Of a stretch of 62,000 nt of DNA, positions 11,487-23,529 are shown piece by piece. This DNA is from Polytrichum commune (lineage: Eukaryota; Streptophyta; Polytrichopsida; Polytrichales; Polytrichaceae): the NCBI GenBank assembly GCA_950295325.1, contig OX485803.1:33805554-33867553 (forward strand), read 5' to 3'. Position numbers and translations under genes: made by a program. The first letter of the stretch is position 1. Each line of letters begins with the position of its first letter. Under the pieces are notes generated by a model. The model did not search any database and was not told where the DNA came from. It was given only the letters and a program-made list of their open reading frames with translations.

Positions 11487-14130
11487 TTTGAGAGGTTTGA
11501 TATAGTTGGAAATAATCTAAATTGCAATACTCAAGGTATTCTTGCTTGAAGATCGTCTATAATTGTTGATCAGCAGGCTCACTAGAATTTAAACCTATAA
11601 AACCCACAAGAAACATTACATTCTAATGGAAAATTTACAACATTTGACACTAATTGATGAATGAAGACATGACAATTCATAACAAGGTGTAGATGCTAAT
11701 CTCTATTAGAATGTAAAATTTGATAAATAAGAACTGAAATTATTGAAGTAGTGAATTTATTAATTTACAGCCGTGATAAACTTTTGCTCACCCCATGACA
11801 TCATTGTAGATCATATGTGTTTATTTTTTCATGAAGCATTTGACATCAAACTTTACTATAGTACAATGGCACTTTTCAAATTTACCAAGTACCAACATCG
11901 CTTTTCACAACACTTGTATTCTGCAAAATTAGTCACATGAAAAACAAACTAACACATAAATAGTTTAACAGGATCTCACATTTTTGGACTTTCACAAAAT
12001 ACCTCCATTATGCTAATATCTATGCCTAAGGAAACCAAAACAAATGTAAGTTCACGATGGTTATTGCTAACTGCATAGATGAGTAAGACTTACATAGATC
12101 TTTAATTTACAAATATGTGCCTTAGCAAACAAGATATGAAAAGCTCAATACCATGCTTAAGGAATTTTGGATTGGAGATTTCGTTATCTAAATTTTCATG
12201 TGTTGTGATTATGGATGGATGGTACAATCCCATTACATGTAGCCATACACTATGTGAGATGACAACTATTTTCCCATCCATACCATTGGAGATGGACAAA
12301 ATTTCATAATGCTACAAACTAACCATTAAACTTTTCATTCTGTTGACATCAGATATTTTGTGCAACTTCATGTTAACCAAGTCCAAACATAGATAATGAA
12401 TAGAGGTTGACATGGTTCATTCAAGTCCAACACTCATTCAATCACTAACCTAAGTTAGGTATTGACAATGGCAATTCTCAAAATGAAAAAAATATGTAGC
12501 ATTCCCATTCCTTGTGTTTGATCAAATCAATTTGTGTCATCATCTACATGACAACAAGAAGGATAATAATCTAACCATATTTTGCAACATCCTATCACCA
12601 AGGAACGTGACAACTACCCGAGAAAATGTTCAACTTCATAAAGGGAGAATGCATACCTAGACATGAAGACGACTTCGATATACTAGGATCGCCTTTTTAA
12701 CGCACAACCGAATTCTCACAAGACATCTTGAACTAAAAGGCAATTCAAAACATCCTCCCTACTTCCAAGGCTCTTGCAAGTAGGAAAGATCTCTAGTAAT
12801 GTCCATGCTCCACCTTGTCAATGTGCTTAAATATCATGAACTATGTTGGTTTTGTAGTAGAATCCCCAACATACTTATTGCTTTACGCTGATGCAGTTGG
12901 ATTACCAACGAGTAGGTTAACCTTCAGAATCCCAACCCTCGCTACATCCACAATGAGTTAAAAATTAGGAGATATACACAGTACAAAAGAGACTAGAAGA
13001 GGTGACAAACACATATAATCCACAGGCCCAATGAAAACACACCACATGTTCTAGTCACTTTATGATATAAGACTCTATCATACACATGTCATCATTTGTA
13101 GATCAATTTTTATTTGTTATGAATGACATCCATATTCATCTGTAACAGTAACAGATGATAAAGATTGTAATCACAAGTAGACACCAAAATCATGTGTAAT
13201 GATGAGATTCAACTATGTGCTCAGAATGTAGACATCAACCTATATTCAATACGGAACATAATCAAGGGAGACAAAGCAATTCAAGTTTTATTTCATTAAT
13301 TGATTATAAATTGCAAAGACTATGGGTAAATAGGATCTCCTTATTTTGTGAATACACGGACGCTTGCAACTTTACGAGTAAACAATTCTTGCATTTTCTA
13401 CTAAAGGCAATTGTGCACAGTGTCACAAAACACTATGCACTTTGGTTTTCGATGTTCATTCTTCATAATGAAATGACGTATCTAATTTGGAAAGAATGTT
13501 ATTCGGCCCACTCAACCCATCTAACCCCTGAATCTTTGGACCGCATTAATCCTAGTACCATTTCCCTTTTCATATCTCACTTTCACCAATGTCGGCTTAG
13601 ATTTGCACAAACTAGGGCAACCTCCGAATACTTTGAGCTTCAGCTCAAACATTGTCAAATCAAAGCATCAATCTCCTGATAGTTGCAAGCTCCATCTCTC
13701 AACTTAAGCTCGAGCGTAAATCATGTTGTAATTTGGAAACTTATTTGCGTTGAGTTTAGTGAAGTGGGTGAGACCTTTTGCTTCCAAGCTAAAGCACGGG
13801 ATTCAATCCACATTGATGTAAGCAACTTTTGGAAGGCCAGCATTGGAAATTTGTATTGGTGGTTGTTATTGGTGTTATCAAAAACTTATTTGTATTTTGA
13901 GAATATGTTCTCTCATCATCAAAGTTGTGCTCAACAAAAGGCACGCTTTTCAACTAAACAAGATTGAGTAACTCTTGTAATTTTATGATCAAGGAGGTTG
14001 CCCTAAAACGCTTAGCATTAGTGGAGCCTTAGGAATCAAGTGGTGAAGCCAAGACAAAAACTTGAGAGCAACCTCTACAAGAGAGACAAATTACAGGACA
14101 ACATCCTAAACACAACAACGTCAATATTAA
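11487..14130. other. upstream region of the receptor, no gene recognised
   Basis: AT-rich sequence with several open frames below 160 codons (for example plus strand 13215-13679). They have no recognisable domain and no clear splice context. The receptor promoter should lie in the first part of this stretch, but I cannot point to a convincing TATA box. Confidence 0.45.
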
Positions 14131-14134
14131 AGTA

Positions 14135-15132
14135 GCAGATAGAGTTTGCCAACATGAATTCACATATTGCAGGTAGTCAATCCATACAACAATTGCATAT
14201 TTATCCTGAATTTTGACGAAGGCATATATACAAAATATCTTAATGACCATCAACAACTTCGATAATTGATGCGCTTCCCACTATGTGGTCCCATTTGCAC
14301 ATGATTTTGCTTGTTATTGAAGAAGCTGACTTATCTAAAGTACACAAGTTTATCATAACAGAAGGCCACAAAAATATCATGTCACTGAATCCAAGTGCAA
14401 CGAGCAAGTATTCCTATACTTGCATATATTACCCATTGATAGAGCAAGGCCAAAGAGTATACAACATTCTTGGTCTAACAGTTCCATTTCAAATATAACA
14501 GAGTGGAACTGAAGTTGTGAGTGCTTATTGTTGGCGTTCCAACCCATAATCCATTATGAGATTAAAAATTTGATCAGCTGGAGCCTTCACCACCCTAATT
14601 GCTTTCATCACTAGCAGCTGAAACAATTTACAACAAAAAGAGTAATCAACAAATGCTGCAGCCTTCCACAAAAACATTTGGTTTGTATCAGCAGTCATCT
14701 TCAGTTGAAGACGTGCTGAGTTGATCAGGGAACTGCATAAAGTACAGAGGACATACACTATTGCAAACACCAAGCTTACCTTATACTTGAAAGGGAAATT
14801 TGCAGTCTCCTGAAAATATCTCAACCCTGCATATCAATTATATGATACTGGTGAGCCTATGTTATTTTACCTACTGTCAGGCAATTCAACCTATCACCTC
14901 ATCAGCACGGACTCAAGGATAGTTTGACAACATTTCAATGGCATAGCACCGTAAAGTAAAATAGACTCAGTTTGAAATCATGGAACACTTTCAAGATTGT
15001 TGACACTGGAAGAGACCTAAGGGGTACCATTTTCACAGCGTGCTAACTTCCACTTTGATGCAGTGCCATAATTTGGTGATTGACTTTCTGCAAATCCACC
15101 AAAACTGAAGCTCTTGGAGAGGGTTGGTGATT
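14135..15132 (-). pseudogene. EDR2-like (START-domain) gene relic
   Basis: Three exons join in phase. 15028-15132 ends KWKLARCENG, 14780-14826 gives LRYFQETANFPFKYK, and the exon starting at 14617 gives MKAIRVVKAPADQIFNLIMD. These correspond to the family's RWxLLxCxNGLRIFEE and MKAVGVVEAxxEEIFxLVM at the start of the START domain of EDR2-like lipid-binding regulators of defence and cell death. The third exon then hits a TAA at 14525-14527 where a Trp is expected. Further on, degraded pieces match the next part of the domain: GSASIIEVVDGH followed by a TAA at 14240-14242 (family GSLVEEVDGHT), then IVVWIDYLQYV near 14150-14200 (family MVVWPRDLCYV). I could not find the N-terminal PH domain or the C-terminal DUF1336 domain. 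Confidence 0.65.
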
Positions 15133-17473
15133 CTACAGATACCAACAACAAATTCAGCGACATTTAGTTATGGCAAAAAGCCAAGAGAAGGATTTGGTTG
15201 TTATTTTACACTCAAAAACCAAGGTAGTTAGCATATAGTAGTGCAAGCCAATCATTTACGTATGTAAATATAGAGCATCTTTGGAGCAATCTTGAGAGGA
15301 TCTTGTATCCAAAAACCTGAGAAACGTAAGACTAAAGATACAGATGGCTTGATCAAGCTCCGTTTGTCTAACCACACATAATGTCCTGTAAGTGTGGAGG
15401 ATGTCTAGAAATTTACATGAAGATTGTACAGCCATATCAAGAATTGAATTTAATGTAGTAGCTAACAAAAGTTCTTGCTTCAATCCAACACCCACAAGGT
15501 TCGCAAGAATGGCAGGGTGAACTACACAACCAGGTTGAAGCTTTAACAATGATTTGCAAGACCTCATAACCATGTCGCAGCCTTACAAGGGTGCCAGAGG
15601 ATGACCACACTTGCACTTGCAACTCAAGAGGGAAAAAGTAGGACTCAAAGTCTACCACATGCAAGGGTTTTATCATTATTAACAAAAACATAGAAACTTA
15701 AAAAGCAGTGCTAAATTGAAGACAACTTTGTGGCAATGTACAAATTTAAACTAACGGAGTCCACAGATCTCCTCCGATCTCATGGTTACAGATATCGATA
15801 ACCCAAGTAAAGCTTCGTGGCCGAATAGGGAGAGAGACAAATCTTGCGAAAGATCACATTTTGAGCCGGCATAGAGTTCCTCTGGTGCCAGATGCGCCCA
15901 AATGTAGCACATAAGTTATGTCGGAAGTCTCAAGAGCAAGGGGCAAAAACTTAAGAAACTGTCTACCAAAACAACAACCTCACACATCGATTCATGTACT
16001 CTATGAAGACACAGAATCAGATCTGAAAAACTAACAAACTAGGTATGACAGATTGATAAATCTTTGTCCTTCGGCTTCAAATGTGGATAATATTTTTTGC
16101 CACAGGTCTAATACGGTTACTTATTTTAATTGGACACCGGAAAGACATGTGTTTCAAAGATGAATTCATAATGGACTCCTAGTTGGGTTAGATCAGTTTA
16201 TCAAACCACCAATTAGGTGTGAGTTCTTCAGAGTTTAGCTTTAAAGTGGCATTTTGCTGTCTTCATCTTACATATTAATCTTAAAGAAACAACCATGACC
16301 TTCATATCAAATTTGCGTCTCATCATGATGGGATTAAAACCTCACCTAACTTAACCCTAAGATGAGACTATGTGGTAATTAATTAATTGCCAGACTAAAC
16401 CGATTGCTTTTCTAGCACTACTAAACTTGATTCAGGCACCTAAACCCTAAACTTGATTCAGATAACTTGATCAAATGATTATACTGCCAAATATCTGATT
16501 TGATTTGATTATCCTTGCAATCGATTGGGTTGGATACCAAAGAAAATGATGCAATTTTGGGCATCTTACACATGGCTATGAATGAAGACTCTTACACATT
16601 ACAACAGGATACCACTTCTTTCTATTCAATTGGATGCAAAGGTCTGAGGCATTGTTGTGTTTTTAAAAAGTTGAAATCAATCTACTGGTCTTTTGAGCAT
16701 TTCATGTTTCCTCATAGAGATTTCCCAATCCTGAACTTCAATATCTGGGTGCAAAGTTCTTCTCTGCCATGACATAACTCTCCCAGAGGTCAATCATTTT
16801 TTGAAACTAGGATTGCTGAAATTTCATAAGAAAGTAACTTGAAATTCTATCAGTTACTTGCATCATCACTTGTGCTGTATTTATGTAGACATAGCCTCTT
16901 CAGTTCTTGAATGAATCAGAACTCAACCTAATGCCAAATAACAAGTCTTGTATTTCCGAGCAACATCTTGAGTGCATGGCACATATTAACCAAAGTAATT
17001 ATGACACTGCAATCAAAGGTTGTTCGTGATCTTATGTTGCTTAATAATCATCAGCTTCATTCCAATAGGCATAGCCAGACTCCAGCAACTCAATCCACCA
17101 TATGATTACTTTGTCACTGGACATATCTATTTCTTGAGATGCAAGACCAATTAGCATGAACAAGACAAGTAAGAGTCTATCTCACAGCAAACCCCACAAG
17201 GGTACCTAATACTTGTGATTGCTAATAGTAGGATACTAGATAGTGCTTCGTCTTTTTCCTCACTTTATCAACTTACTCCCGGATCTAGATACCCTATAAC
17301 AGAGGTGAGTAAACCAGTGAGTTGTTTTCACTAACAACAATATTTTCTTGTCAAGGGCTAACTTTGTAGGATACCATAGTTACACATCATATTTGAGTTG
17401 GATAAAGTTGTGAGCAACCAACAGAATGTTGATGTTATATCAAGGTTGCTCACAAATAACACATGTACCTCAC
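15133..17473. other. non-coding stretch, no gene recognised
   Basis: This would be the upstream part of the EDR2-like relic, but I found no convincing PH-domain exon. The minus-strand open frames at 15256-15691 do not resemble a family I know. Confidence 0.4.
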
Positions 17474-17971
17474 CCATCAATTTTAAGCCACAAGACAACA
17501 TAGCCCATTCCTCAATGACAAATAATGTTGGGTTAATCTTTAGTGTTGGTGACACTACACCACGGTTTACAATTAGTAGTGAGCAAGACAATTAGAACCG
17601 GTGACACTAAGTATCATATTTTTCGTACCTTGAAGATTTTTAATACAGCAGAAGGATTGTAAGGAAAGAAAATTCCTCAAAGTGCATGAGCACCAACACT
17701 GGATTTGTGAACCCTCATGAAGCCATCAATTTTAAGCCACAAGACAACATAGCCCATTCCTCAATGACAAATAATGTTGGGTTAATCTTTAGTGTTGGTG
17801 ACACTACACCACGGTTTACAATTAGTAGTGAGCAAGACAATTAGAACCGGTGACACTAAGTATCATATTTTTCGTACCTTGAAGATTTTTAATACAGCAG
17901 AAGGATTGTAAGGAAAGAAAATTCCTCAAAGTGCATGAGCACCAACACTGGATTTGTGAACCCTCATGAAG
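17474..17971. repeat. perfect 249-bp tandem duplication
   Basis: 17474-17722 and 17723-17971 appear identical base for base by eye. The unit contains a fragment of the dispersed MITE family seen also at 26.5, 29.1, 33.1, 45.2 and 52.3 kb (GGTGACACTACACC, then GGTGACACTAAG), in the reverse orientation. Identity over the whole unit means either a very recent duplication or an assembly artefact. Confidence 0.9.
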
Positions 17972-19240
17972 CCATCACAAGCACCGTAAGTTCTGCAAAG
18001 CTATCGTTCCAATTTGTTTATTTGATAATTTGTCCTATGTCAGTCTTTGTATTCATCATACTTCATTAGAACCTCCATGTTCAGTTCGTCTGCTTGGTGA
18101 AGAGTTCTCTGGAAGGTTAGGTTTTTGTAATTGTGTGTAGTTGGATTCAAGAATCAAAGATACTTAAACAAGTGTGGTAGCATTGCATTGACGAAATGGT
18201 TGACTGAGGTGAGAGCAGAATGGTTTCAAATCGACGACTTCAACATAAAATTTGGTTCCATCTTGAACACAATAACATCATCATCATCATGTTTGCAGTC
18301 TTGGACATGGGTATCTACAGTCAGCGCTCTGCCAATGACATATCTACCCATGGATACTGGATATTTGATGAATGACACATATAAATTCAAGTTCTCATAT
18401 AGTTAACAAAACAAAACCATCTGCAATTGTCATATATCCCGAGTTCATCTGTGTTTGTATTCTGATTTGTAAAAGTTCTACTTTGGAGTTGCATGATGTA
18501 ACATCCAGTCATTCTTGTGGTCCGACATCCCACAAGAATATACCCAGCCACAACAAGTAACAGGGTCCCCATCAGAAAAAACAGACACAAAGACACATAT
18601 GCAACCTCTTCTACCCTCACACAGTGTTACAGATGATTCATATCTTCAAGTGAATGCAGTCAGCCAAGCCGCCAAAATTAAAGACGACCCTTGCTGTGTG
18701 GAGGGGACTATACAAATCAACAGACTCCACCGTCGGCAACTGGTAAGGGATGGTGAACATCGCTGAGGATATATACTACTAGTCAGAATAGATCACTTGC
18801 AGCAGCCTACTTTCAATTCAGAAACTGGAAGTAACGCTAAGCATCCAGGTCCTCATGAAGTAAGTGGAAGACACGTATGAATTAATTGCTTTTGGCATCA
18901 CCCCAAGATCTGGACAAGATTTTGTCTAATTTGTAGTGGTGAAAACTCATACTATCATAGTCAGTGATGTTTGGAAGCGGCCACATGTTTCTACTAGATA
19001 AAAATAAGCTGGGTTGCGTGCATGTTTTGATGACTGCCTTGAAACAAGGAATGCAATTCAGAAACATATATATGGCTCGTTGATTTTTAAATAAAGAGCT
19101 TTTGCACATACATTTCTCGATGGAAGCATGGGCAGAAGTACTCAAACAGGCGGGATTAACTTTCAAATTCCTGCGAGAGCTTTTTAACAGGACTTTGCAA
19201 ACCCTACTCATGAGCGTTCTTACCCAAGAAACTAAGAGCA
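17972..19240. other. non-coding stretch, no gene recognised
   Basis: Only short open frames on both strands, without recognisable domains or repeats. Confidence 0.4.
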
Positions 19241-19244
19241 GAGA

Positions 19245-20290
19245 GATTGGATCCCCTCTGCAGCACTCTACCCGAAGCAAAATGGCTTGAATGAGGCATT
19301 TCCACTACAACGAGTGCAACATCGAGTGCAATTCCCTGGTCCTCAAGTAGATGGCTTGTCCGACTTTACAATTGTGAAGACAGACAGAAGTACTCTGCGA
19401 CAGAAAAAACAATTCAAGAGTCTATGACCGCTAACACCATAACCCCGCACGCGAACGCCAAACCCTTCAACATAACCAAGGGACCAAACTCGACAGCGAA
19501 CAACAAGATACATAGACCTTGATTAGACGAAGATTAAACAAGTAAAGTTGACCTTTAAAAATTCAGGACAGCCTGGGCGGCATGACGGCTTCTGCAGACC
19601 CTACTTGCGTGTGACCTACCCCGAGAAACTAAGGGCAGAGAGAGACCTGCAGCACTCTACAAGAAGCAAGATGGCTTAAATGATCTTTTCTCACTGCAAT
19701 GAGTGCAACGTCAAGCGCAATTTCCTGGTCCTAGAGTAGATGGTTGGTACGAGTTTGAATTTATGATGAAGGACAAAAGTACTCTGTAAAAAAGAAACAC
19801 TATTTGACGAGTTTATAAACCCTAGAACCATACCTCGCAAGCGAATGCAGACACTACAACCATAACCATTGGGCATTTAAGGTGGAGCTCCGGTATTGAA
19901 GATGAGGTTGACTTCCCCGTAGCATAACCCTCTCCCTCACACACCCTCAAACTAGGCCGCCAGTTGTCATAAGCGAAGGGTCCAGAGTAAAGGCCGTCGA
20001 AACGGTTATGTACAGTAGCCCCGCTCGGCCCTGCCCTCGCGAGTCACCTAGTCCATAACCAACGCACCAAACTCATTTCCGGTCCTTGAGGAAATGGTTT
20101 GTCCGAGTTTTGAATCTGTAAAGGACAGAATACTCTACAGAAAGGAAACACAAATCAAAGAGTGTATAATCACTGGCACCATGTCGCCGCAGCGCAGAGC
20201 CCTTTAAGCATAACCATTTCGCATTTGAGATGGAGATTCGGGATTAAGGAAGAGGAAGACTTCCTCATAGCATAACCCTCTCCCTAACGA
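19245..20290. repeat. three-copy diverged tandem repeat, period about 350-390 bp
   Basis: Three consecutive segments share blocks in the same order: CTGCAGCACTCTAC (first two copies), a 'TCCTGGTCCT...AGTAGATGG' block, 'AAGTACTCTG' at about 19388 and 19778 with 'GAATACTCTA' at 20128, then 'CATAACCATT...GCATTT' (last two) and 'GCATAACCCTCTCCCT' (last two). No coding potential is preserved between copies. It may be a decayed repeat element or an old local duplication. Confidence 0.7.
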
Positions 20291-20904
20291 GGCCCTCGAT
20301 TTCCGGAGGGGAGGGCGTCAAAATGATGATGATGATGTCCAGTAAACACGCTCGGCTCTCGGGATCGAGAGCGAACAACAAGCAACCCTACCACGTGAAG
20401 AAGCTCCAATCCTCGAAAACAGAACCACAATATCAAACCCGATTGACCACTTCCCCTCCCTGGCCACCACTCCCATGTTTGGTTCGTAGAACCTTTGCGT
20501 CCTCTCGTTTTGACAGCCTCACACATCAGAGAAATCCGTTCAAAAGATCATCAGTGCCTGAGAAATCACGGCCAGGACCAAATCTTACCAAGAATGGGGG
20601 CCGAGGACGTTGTAGAACGACAGCAATCGACTTGCAAAGCTTTGTGCGCTACATCGAATACCGTAGCAGTGATTTGATCGAAGCGGAGCGTCGGACAGCA
20701 AACGAATCGAAATCACAAGACTAAAATTTGCGGTAACTAATAATTATCCAAAGGTCGAAGGTCGACCGCCGAAGATTCCACAAAAACTTCCTCTCCTCGA
20801 AAACTTCGTCGAGGAGGAGGCTAACCCTAACGTGGCCGCCCCAGAGGGCGGCATTTCGGGAAAGGCCTATAGGCCCTCCTCCTCGACAAATGCGGTTAAT
20901 GGGA

Positions 20905-21055
20905 TGAATATTAGGTGAATGAAGGGTGTAGTGCGGATGAAAACCAATATTGGATGAATGTTGGATGAATGACAATATGATGGATGAAAACAATGTTGGA
21001 TGAATGTTGGATAAATGAAAATTGAATGATTGGATGAATGGATGAATGGATTATT
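20905..21055. repeat. degenerate GGATGAAT short tandem repeat
   Basis: Many GGATGAAT, GGATGAATGTT and GGATGAAAAC units follow one another. The repeat is preceded by a locally GC-richer block (20300-20900) that contains a long plus-strand open frame of biased composition but no recognisable domain. Confidence 0.8.
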
Positions 21056-22816
21056 GGTTTGGCATTCCTAAAAGACCAAAACATATGCCTCCACATGTGT
21101 CAATAAATATAAATAAATAATTCAACATCCCTCTTATTTATTTGATATGGTCATAATTGGAGAGTCCCATTAACCCCTAACCATCCTCTCATGCAATGTA
21201 GTGGTTGCGGCACTCATATTTTGGATCATATTACAGTACTTATTGAGTGATCCCAACATCTTATGCAATTGCCTACAACAATTCACTAGGTGGGTCCAAA
21301 TGGTGTCATTTTTGTTACCTAAAGATTCGAAGAGTGGTTTTCTACTTGGAGAGGGAGGGGTCTTCCTTATTAGATTTGTTGCTTCTTTTTTCTTCTCAGG
21401 GAAATCGTGACAATTTGCTCTTTGGCTTTTCAACTTGTCCCTCAAGCTCGTATTCTTCCATTTGCTTTCCCTCATTGCTTATGTACATTGTTCATTTTCT
21501 CCTTTCAATTCCTCTTCCATCTCCTCATCATCATATGACTCCACCGTTGTTGGTGTGCTTTGTGGACTCTCTCATGGTTCTGAGATTGGCATTGCCAATT
21601 GTGGATTTAGCACCAAGAACCATTTACTCAAGAGCATGTTTGTTACTTGGGTGCTACCAATTTGAGCTTAGGAGTTTTAAACCCTTGTCTAGGTTTGATT
21701 GGTGTGCACACCCACTCTAGTTTTTTAATCAAATTCTTTAGTAATACAATCACCTAGTCAAACTCCCGGCCAATCCCTTCAGCTAACAAGACACTTTATT
21801 AATGTGTGTGTTGCATAAGTCAACTTCTTGAACACAATGGCTTGCAAAATGGTGTATATCCGTGGTATGTACGATGGTGCAAATTTTGTGACTAACCATC
21901 CATCCTTGGTCAGTGCATGCTCCCCAAGATGTGCAAAACCTGAGTGCCCCACTCATCTATTGTGTGGTTTGGAATCTATGTGGCGTTGAAGTTGTGTAGG
22001 AGAGCCAAAATATTCTACCACTACCTTTTGCGTGATCAAAATCTCCTCCCATCAAAGATCTGACGACCTTTGGGTTGAAGGAGAGATTGAGCCCTTTGAT
22101 GAATCCCCACACCAACTGCTCCTCAAAGTCCCCCACCTCACACCCCTCAATCATATTAAACTTTACTCTCTTAGCCCAGTCCTTTTTGCTCAACATTGCG
22201 GCTCATTTGTGGATTAGTAGAAATAATTCCCTCTTGCCCATAAATTAATCCCTAAGCGCCTAAAAGGCTCGGACTGGACCTCATCAAGCAAAAAATAGCA
22301 TATTTGAGCTACATGCTTACATTTTTAACTACTATTATCAAAAGTGACCCTATTTACAATCAACTTATTCTTCAAGTGCACTATGTGAATAAGTTAAAGC
22401 CTTTGATGTTGTTGAAGATTTAAGTTCAGATATGCAACTTGGGTGCCCTTGGATGCAAATACATGCATTGCATCCTATTCATCAATGTCTAGTACGAGTA
22501 CATTTTTATTTTCTACTTGACATAAGACAATATTTATAATAAGATTCCAAACACATAAATACACAAAATTTGATTTATGAACTTAATGAAGCTCATAAGA
22601 ACTGTGTATGTGGCCATATACTAAGACCCCGCATCTTTCAAGGGTTACAGCTCTGGTTTGAATTTATACATCTCCATTTCAACAGAAAATAATGTACAAT
22701 GTGAAGCACTTCAGATATTCTGGACAATATCTGAAAAAGTAACGTAACATTGAAGTTGCTGTCAGTATGCTTGTTAAAACTATCAGAAATATAAAGTAAT
22801 TTACTTTGCAGAACTT
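21056..22816. other. non-coding stretch, no gene recognised
   Basis: A plus-strand open frame (21247-21720) and a minus-strand one (21957-22196, containing DWAKRVKFNMIEGCEVGDFEEQ) have fairly protein-like composition. I recognise neither. A decayed retroelement is possible but not shown. Confidence 0.35.
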
Positions 22817-23356
22817 CACCGTACATGGTATTTAGTATCACGTGCACAATATGTGAAGGGCCTAAACTAGATGCCTAGAGGTCTCAAAGCGTCACATCTG
22901 CTAATTGCAAAGATGATATTATTTGCCAACATAAGGAACTTTTTCAAGTGAAAATACTATTCACATAGTGACATTTAGCATAGGACATCAAGGTACTTGA
23001 GATGATAGTTGTGCGCCTTAAAATGCAAGGGGAAAATACTATTCAACATACTGAGGGCAAATATCATGTGTTTACATTTTAGTATGCAAGAGGAAGATAT
23101 CCTTGAGTATACTAATGCCAAGTGTCATTTGTGTACACTTTAGTCAACTTGTAGACCATGGAGTAACATGCGCATACAACTCATAACACTATTGAACATA
23201 CTCATGCCAAGATGTTAGTGAGCGCACTTGAAAGCCAAGTGTCATGAGATGACACTAATGATGAAGTTGTTGGTTGTTAGTGTAACCTAGCATACGCCTC
23301 AAAATAGGGTAAGTGACACTATTACGCATGTGAGAATAAATACCATCGTGGTGTAG
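22817..23356. mobile_element. MITE-like element, family C copy 1
   Basis: The element begins CACCGTACATGGTATTTAGT and ends with the inverse of ACCACGATGGTATTTATTC, giving imperfect terminal inverted repeats. The interior matches 27545-27980 and, in part, 50090-50412 (shared blocks such as ATGCCTAGAGGTCTCAAAG and GCCAAGTGTCATTTGTG). There is no coding capacity, so it is non-autonomous. It lies just downstream of the phytyl-ester-synthase-like gene. Confidence 0.7.
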
Positions 23357-23529
23357 CCTTTTTTTTTTTAAATTAATTAATTTTTTGGTTCTTTACTAGT
23401 ACACACAGCAACACTGACTGCAATCCTGCTTCTATCAACGAGTAAGTATTTGTCAAAGCAACCTAATCACCTCATAAATCAAAGTCCCTTGCCCTAATTA
23501 CATTCATCACGTACAATTTGATTGTGACT

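Noticed and set aside
13215-13967. Two consecutive plus-strand open frames (154 and 94 codons)
   Set aside because: No recognisable domain, no splice logic and no repeat relation. Open frames of this length occur by chance in such sequence.
20323-20724. 133-codon plus-strand open frame starting with five Met codons
   Set aside because: Biased, low-complexity composition from a GATGAT repeat and a locally GC-rich patch, with no domain. The opposite strand is equally open.
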